Shown here piece after piece: positions 59,784 through 64,000 of a DNA stretch of 64,000 nucleotides (position 1 is the first letter of the stretch; each line of letters starts with the position of its first letter). This stretch comes from Anthracocystis setariae. Its lineage: Eukaryota; Basidiomycota; Ustilaginomycetes; Ustilaginales; Ustilaginaceae. A program made the position numbers and the translations under genes. Under the pieces are notes generated by a model. The model was not told where the DNA came from. It saw only the letters and a list, made by a program, of their open reading frames with translations, and made no database searches. The stretch lies in assembly GCA_928724745.1 (NCBI GenBank), contig CAKMXJ010000004.1:372001-436000 (forward strand), read 5' to 3'.

Positions 59784-61930
59784 GATTGCTGATGAGGAGG
59801 GTGAGTGGGATACGCAGAGGTCGGAGGCAACGAAGGAAGAGCATTGACGGGACACTCCACATTCAGTGTAGGCATCCTGCCTTCCTTGGACCCTTCGCAT
59901 CTTTTTTTTTGTCACAGTGTCAGATTTATATTTCTTTTCAATAGAAACTGAGGTTTAATCGATCGGGCCTTTTCACTAGATCGGTCGAGGTTGACGTGAC
60001 GTGTAGCGAGATTCACGATTCACGATTGACTACTCTGAAAAAAAAAAAAAAATTGAAAAAATGAAACGCAAAAAGGGGGACCGAAAAACATTTGAGGCTC
60101 CGACCGGCACAGATGATTATTGTGCTTCGCAGGAAACGGCAGCATGTTCTTTCATCTGGCCATCTGGCTCGAACCTGTCTCAGTGTTAACGTTCCATCTG
60201 AGAAACCTTGTGATGGACAAACAAGGTCGGACCCAAGACAGCCGAGTCCCCTGTATCTCTCTCCACATGCTGATCATTGTGCACAGAGACGCTACCATCA
60301 AGATAACCAGATTCCGTAAGCTTAATCACCACAAGGCAGAAGCAATGGGTAAATAGATGCAACAGATGCAATCAACTCGATCCCGGCGCACCAAAGCTGA
60401 CCGCTTCTGATGAGAAGCGACAGCCCTGCAACCTAAGCAAATGCCATCATCCATGCAGTTCCGATTGGCAGTCTTTTATTATTAATTAAATAACGCGCTG
60501 CGCTGCTCGCGAGGTCAATGGGCTCAGGGAATGCACTGTGGATACCGTGGCAAATTTCCGATATTCAAAGTTTTGTAACAAGCCAATGTGAGTTGAAATG
60601 GATAACAATGCACGTCCAAAACAAAGATTCCAACAGGCTTCAAATCCGAATCGCAGGGTGTCATGGCTGCGGCTCTGCACAGAAGCTGACAGTGCTCTAG
60701 TGTCGGTCAAACCTTTCCGAGACACGAGGTTTGAATGGTGGTCGTGTGCGCATGGCAAGGCCCCCCATACCCTACCTCTCCCTGATTGATACGTCCACCA
60801 GGCACGTATCGCATCTTACACTACTCTAGCATTTCAAACCCCACGCGCTTCACTGTACAGTACTGTACCTTGCACCGAAAACACCACACAAATGCCGTTC
60901 AGACTCCACTCCGATTCCAACGGCAACACCACGTCCGATCCGCGCCTGAAAGGCTACCCCTTCTGTATCTTGGCTACGTTCGGTCTTGCCTCGTCGAAAT
61001 GCCGCAAACGATTGCAAAGAGAACGTGAGTAAGTGTCGAAAACGCGGCAAAGCAAACCACGTCGTGAGTACGATGCACAATGAGGGGAAGAGGCAAGCAG
61101 AGTAGCCTAGGTCAAATTTAGTACCGGTCCAGCCAGCACCACGACGATACTATTTGTCACCACGCGGTTTGAATCTGCCGATGCGGCTTGATTTAGCGTC
61201 CCGGCGGCACGAATCTGCATATTGATTCCACCTGCTTGCGGACTCTGCGACTCTCAATTGTCCCACTACTGGCAATCCGACCTCACCAAAGGCTGGCCCT
61301 GCACTCTCCACCACCCAAACATGCACCCCCTTCCTCGTCTCTGCCATCGCTTTCCTGCCCTCTCTCACTTTCAGCCCTCGCTTTCCAGCCCACCTCATCC
61401 ACCCTGCTGCATTTCTTTCCTACTCTCTCTGCTACTATCGTCTCCCGGCCTTCGTTCTTCGAGCCACGGCGCAGTGCACCCATCAAAAGTACAATACTGT
61501 GCTTATCACGTACGCCCCAGCTCCCTTTCACTCGTCTCTCTGCGGCGGGTGCACCGATTGAACCGAGTGGTACCGTCTCTATTGCCAACACTTGCAACGC
61601 ACTTCCTCCTTCCGCGTGGCTGCCTGCATGCTCCAACTGCTTCTCGGATCTCCGTACCTTGCGACCATGCTGTCCCTCTGATTTGCCCCTGCAGATACAG
61701 CCGCTTGTGTCTCCCTTTCTGCCCACGCCTATTCCGTGCGCACCATCAACAACAAGTAGCTGCCTTTTGCTTTCTGCTCCCCACTCGCATCAAATCGCCT
61801 ATATACCTGCCACTTGCGACACCAATGGACTCCTTCGCCGTCTCTCACTAAGTCCAATTCGTCTCCTTACACAAGTGACCATCCTCATCTTTGCCGAAGT
61901 ACCACCTCGTCACCGGCTTAGTGCTCCACG
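59784..61930. other. Divergent region, SEN15 / Stealth gene
   Basis: The 2.1 kb hold no convincing gene. A TACTGTAC palindrome pair lies at 60851-60867. The last 700 bases before 61931 are C/T-rich, which gives open frames with biased composition but looks like a leader. Confidence 0.45.
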
Positions 61931-64000
61931 ATGGCGTCGTACTTCAACGACGAGGTGCATGTGGCCCTCCTCTCCTCCGTCGAGCCAAACCACAACACCT
62001 CCACCCAGCGGCCAGCGCCAATCTTGACCAACGATCGCAACGACACCTATCAGTACCCAGCATCCTCGCCAACTTCTTCCTCTTCTTCCCACACTGTCAT
62101 TGGCTTTGATACTCCTCCTCAGTCCTCCAACGAGACGTTTTCGCATGATCGTCAGATCCTGTTCAAGGCTTACGACTCTTCCGAGACCGTCGTGGGTAGT
62201 TTCATCTCGACGCACTTCCCCAGTCTCAAGAACAAGTTCCCCACCGTGCTAGGCAACTCGGACTACAAGCGTATCGCCAGCGACGAGCTTCGACACCGAT
62301 CCAAGCGTATTGTCAGCAAGAAGAAAGCCATCTGCCTCCTTCTACTCGCCGCGCTTCTGGTAGGTGCTGGCGGTCGAGCCATTCGCAACGCCATCCTTGC
62401 TGCCGAACAAGATCACGTCGACGAGAGATTCCAACCATCCCTGTACGATGAAGACTCGCTGCAGGATGCGTCCATCACGATCCCAACCATTCCACGTCCC
62501 GATCAGCCCACGACGGCCGAAGACGTTTTGCCTTTCCACCTTCACCACGGTGTCGCCGCCATCCCACCGCCATCGGCACCTGCGGCATCGGCGCCAAATC
62601 GAAGGCAGCTTTACACGATACCCTCTCAGGCTTATCTGTTTGACAAGTACCATTGTATCGATGCATGGATCACCGATGGTACGGTCTGCGACGATGTCGA
62701 CGGGTATTTCCGCACGCGACCCGACCTCGCCGGCATCGATGTGCTCTACACGTGGGTCAACGGTTCCGACTGGCGTCACTCAGCCGCCAAATGGATGCAT
62801 GGCTACCGAGCCCAAGGTCGTTGGCAAGAGTACGTCGAAGAAGATCTCTTCCCATCCTCGTCTGAACCTGAAGTATCCAATACAGAGATCGCCGCACCAT
62901 CGACTCTGCGTCGTAGGGCTGTCATGGGATCTGGCAGCAGTCGAGGTACCAAGGGTGTCAATAAAGGTAGCACACCTGCTCCGAATCAAAACCGATTCCG
63001 CGACCACGAAGAGTTGCGCTTCTCGATGCGTTCCGCTGCCAAGCATCTTCACGGCTTGTATTCAATCCACATCGTCGCCCCGGACTTTTCCGCGCCCTAT
63101 CACATTCAGCCTGGAGCCAAACAACCGGAGGCGCCAAAGTCAACCAAGCTACGCCGTCTCATGGACAAGGCCACTTCCATCATCCAACGTCGCGCCATAC
63201 CGTCGTCCTTGCAGCTCAGTGTCCAGAGGCTTAAGGAAGGCTTCCTCGGCTTGCCTTCACAGCTTCGACGCGTTCAAGGTCTCGGCACCGATCGTTTTAC
63301 CACGGATGAGGGTCAGATCCGGGAGGGTCAGGTACCCCAGTGGCTTTTTGCGTCCTCGAACTCTTCCGTACTCGCAGGCCAGGCTGCGACTCGGGATACG
63401 CCAGAGTCGGGGTTCCTTGCAGAGTCGCTTTTGAAGGTGTTTTCATCGCGGGTCTCGACCGCTCTCGACGCAACTTCGCCGCTGGTGCGTCTGCATCACG
63501 ACTGGAATGCCTTCACCGACAATTGGCTGATTACCAAGCCGACCACGGCGGAGGAGACCCGAAAGCGTAGCGATTACCGCCGAGCCGCTTTGCCGACGTT
63601 CAACTCGATGGCAGCCGAGTCGATGCTCGGTGACGAACCTGGTCTTCATGACAACTTTATCTACGCCAACGACGACTTTTTCTTTACGGACGATGTCACC
63701 ACGGGCGACTTCCACTCTCCTCTGTTTGGCCCCGTGATGCGTATCGACTACAATCTGGTCGTGGCTGGAAGGCAATCGCCCGCGTCGACGGATGGAGAGT
63801 GGTCGTCGTTGTGGCATACCAACTGGCTGCTCGACCAGCGCTTTGGAAAGCGAACTCGTCCGTACATTCAGCATGTGCAGAAGAGCATGTCCAAGTCGCT
63901 GCTGCAAGAAGCTCGTGTCGGTTGGGCGCACGAGCATGCGCGACTGGGTCAGAATCGTTTCCGTAACGGTGGCGACAACATCGTGACGCATTTCCTTGCG
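61931..64000 (+). CDS. Stealth-family phosphotransferase, Xpt1-like (partial)
   Basis: The frame is open from the ATG at 61931 to the window end: 690 codons, 3' end missing. A single membrane segment at about residues 134-150 (AICLLLLAALLVGAGG) after a basic stretch predicts a type II Golgi protein. The Stealth blocks are visible: CR1 DVLYTWVNGSDW near 268, CR2 EELRFSMRSAAKHLHGLYSI near 360 with VPQWL, then PTFNSMAAESMLGDEPGLHD and NFIYANDDFFF near 556-580, then NWLLDQRFGKR. The family includes human GlcNAc-1-phosphotransferase and the Cryptococcus xylosylphosphotransferase Xpt1, which transfer sugar-phosphate to glycans. Between CR1 and CR2 and between the CR2 pieces sit long low-complexity inserts. 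Donor sugar and acceptor are unknown. Confidence 0.85.
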   Translation, partial: MASYFNDEVHVALLSSVEPNHNTSTQRPAPILTNDRNDTYQYPASSPTSSSSSHTVIGFDTPPQSSNETFSHDRQILFKAYDSSETVVGSFISTHFPSLKNKFPTVLGNSDYKRIASDELRHRSKRIVSKKKAICLLLLAALLVGAGGRAIRNAILAAEQDHVDERFQPSLYDEDSLQDASITIPTIPRPDQPTTAEDVLPFHLHHGVAAIPPPSAPAASAPNRRQLYTIPSQAYLFDKYHCIDAWITDGTVCDDVDGYFRTRPDLAGIDVLYTWVNGSDWRHSAAKWMHGYRAQGRWQEYVEEDLFPSSSEPEVSNTEIAAPSTLRRRAVMGSGSSRGTKGVNKGSTPAPNQNRFRDHEELRFSMRSAAKHLHGLYSIHIVAPDFSAPYHIQPGAKQPEAPKSTKLRRLMDKATSIIQRRAIPSSLQLSVQRLKEGFLGLPSQLRRVQGLGTDRFTTDEGQIREGQVPQWLFASSNSSVLAGQAATRDTPESGFLAESLLKVFSSRVSTALDATSPLVRLHHDWNAFTDNWLITKPTTAEETRKRSDYRRAALPTFNSMAAESMLGDEPGLHDNFIYANDDFFFTDDVTTGDFHSPLFGPVMRIDYNLVVAGRQSPASTDGEWSSLWHTNWLLDQRFGKRTRPYIQHVQKSMSKSLLQEARVGWAHEHARLGQNRFRNGGDNIVTHFLA

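Noticed and set aside
58559..59875. Continuous 438-codon frame covering SEN15
   Set aside because: It reads through predicted introns and puts the first exon in the wrong frame; the Sen15 C terminus appears only after splicing.

Overview
The window looks like nuclear DNA of a smut fungus (Ustilaginomycotina, order Ustilaginales). Genes carry short GT-AG introns (64-172 bp here), coding sequence is GC-rich, and one stretch holds a Ste3-type pheromone receptor beside CAAX-box lipopeptide pheromone precursors of the Ustilago Mfa kind. Coordinates of spliced genes below run from start codon to stop codon, with exon limits given in the text; splice sites were placed by reading frame, consensus and family similarity, not by transcript data.

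Layout. 1-6185 has no recognisable gene. 6186-13332 holds squalene epoxidase ERG1 (+), then three minus-strand genes: the CUE-domain ribosome-rescue factor CUE3, a BAP31-type ER protein and a short-chain dehydrogenase. 13965-28531 holds a ferric reductase, the TATA-binding protein, the CFIm25 cleavage factor subunit, a SAP-like/membrane protein, an OPA3 protein and a very long trehalose-synthase regulatory subunit with a degenerate phosphatase half. A 5.3 kb gene-free stretch precedes a Zn2Cys6 transcription factor (33860-37122). 37833-46770 holds ARPC5, pantothenate synthetase, DAHP synthase, mitoribosomal uS19m and an OPT-family peptide transporter. An 0.9 kb fold-back element with 183-bp inverted arms sits at 47388-48283, followed by CBP4 and an Asterix/PAT-complex protein.

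The centre of interest is 50.6-55.8 kb, an a-type mating locus: receptor pra1 (51285-52627, +), a CVIA-ending pheromone precursor on the minus strand (53957-54082) that is too short to stand out as an ORF, and an Mfa1-like CVVA-ending precursor (55550-55666, +). The two pheromone genes are divergent and share a 1.47 kb intergenic region with ACAAAGGGA/TGAAAGGGA elements resembling the Prf1 pheromone response element. One receptor with two different pheromones is the layout expected of a multiallelic a locus (as described for Sporisorium reilianum) and not of the biallelic U. maydis a1 locus.

To the right lie a GPI-type chitin deacetylase, the tRNA-splicing endonuclease subunit SEN15 and a Stealth-family (Xpt1-like) phosphotransferase cut by the window end. 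Apart from the mating genes, which work together (pheromone secretion and perception), the neighbours are mostly unrelated housekeeping genes; several (uS19m, CBP4, OPA3) act in mitochondria.
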